Source of the DNA: a virus
Strand: one strand, 5' to 3'
IMG/VR virus record: IMGVR_UViG_3300001450_000306
Coordinates: 2,819-23,999 of that record
Length of the DNA: 21,181 bases
Shown: positions 21,035 to 21,181 of the stretch, piece by piece
How positions within the stretch are numbered: position 1 is the first letter of the stretch
How the letters are laid out: every line of letters begins with the position of its first letter
Notes under the pieces: model-generated
Database searches by the model: none
Seen by the model: the letters and a program-made list of their open reading frames with translations, nothing else
What the model was told of the DNA's origin: nothing
Made by a program: the position numbers and the translations under genes

Positions 21035-21181
21035 GCAGCGAACTAGTGAGATCTATTGGCGAGTCCAAAGTCCCAGACGAGGACTTTATCCGCTCTTTGC
21101 TAAACTTTGACTTGCGACAAATACTCGACGGTTGCGACGACCGCGAATCGGCTCTTTACCGTGCAGCATTTGCGGAACTAC
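21031..21181 (+). CDS. Partial small protein, C-terminus off the right edge
   Basis: ATG 21031 overlaps the preceding stop (ATGA) and the frame stays open to the right edge, giving 50 residues beginning MSSELVRSIGESKVPDEDFI. The visible part is acidic and helical (DLRQILDGCDDRESALYRAA). Nothing in it identifies a family. Overlap with the upstream gene and lack of stops over 150 bp support it as the fourth gene of the rightward operon. Confidence 0.6.
   Translation, partial: MSSELVRSIGESKVPDEDFIRSLLNFDLRQILDGCDDRESALYRAAFAEL

Overview
The window reads as part of a tailed double-stranded DNA phage genome, most likely a short-tailed (podovirus-type) phage. Three things support this. There is an almost uninterrupted minus-strand block of virion genes in the usual packaging-to-head-to-tail order. 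The portal looks P22-like, and a gp4-like adaptor is followed by a beta-rich tail nozzle-type protein. No tape measure, tail sheath or tail tube gene is present. Several small proteins (a 50-aa protein starting MPGLYAN, an 85-aa protein ending in YWSCKAW, a 57-aa protein starting MPMVDGKKYPYT) resemble families I recall from phages of marine bacteria, so a marine bacterial host is a reasonable but unproven guess. No integrase, tRNA, CRISPR array, insertion sequence or lysis gene is visible.

Layout. Positions 17832 down to 1 (minus strand) hold the late operon: small terminase, two small basic proteins, large terminase, a Met/Pro/Gln-rich protein, portal, an 89-aa conserved protein, scaffold, major capsid protein, decoration-type protein, helix-hairpin-helix protein, tail adaptor, a 57-aa basic protein, a low-complexity 443-aa protein, nozzle-type protein, a GNAT-like small protein, and three large Gln/Ala-rich proteins that are probably internal or ejection proteins. 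The last of these runs off the left edge. Neighbouring genes mostly touch or overlap as ATGA or TGATG, which suggests translational coupling.

Positions 17833-18482 are about 650 bp without a convincing gene. They hold a candidate late promoter, a 22-bp direct repeat, an extremely GC-rich stretch with a G-quadruplex motif, and an imperfect 18-bp palindrome. Positions 18483-19831 (minus strand) hold a small control or replication operon: a SprT-like zinc metallopeptidase, then an intrinsic terminator, then a Cro-like small helix-turn-helix protein, then a winged-helix protein that looks like a phage replication initiator. Its linker region carries two sets of direct repeats resembling iterons, reminiscent of the lambda O gene with its internal origin. 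Positions 19832-19967 are a divergent control region with a perfect 12-bp palindrome over a candidate leftward -35 box.

Positions 19968-21181 (plus strand) are the beginning of a rightward operon of small unknown proteins, probably early genes. The first encodes a strongly acidic 98-aa protein. The first two genes share a repeated leader sequence.

The most interesting elements are the iteron-like repeats inside the initiator-like gene, the intergenic GTTTAAAC motifs (three copies, all in the non-coding control regions), the repeated leader, the terminator placed just before the Cro-like gene, and the hairpin that could bridge a ribosome binding site to the start codon of the helix-hairpin-helix gene. 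All family assignments were made by eye from sequence motifs; no database search was run.
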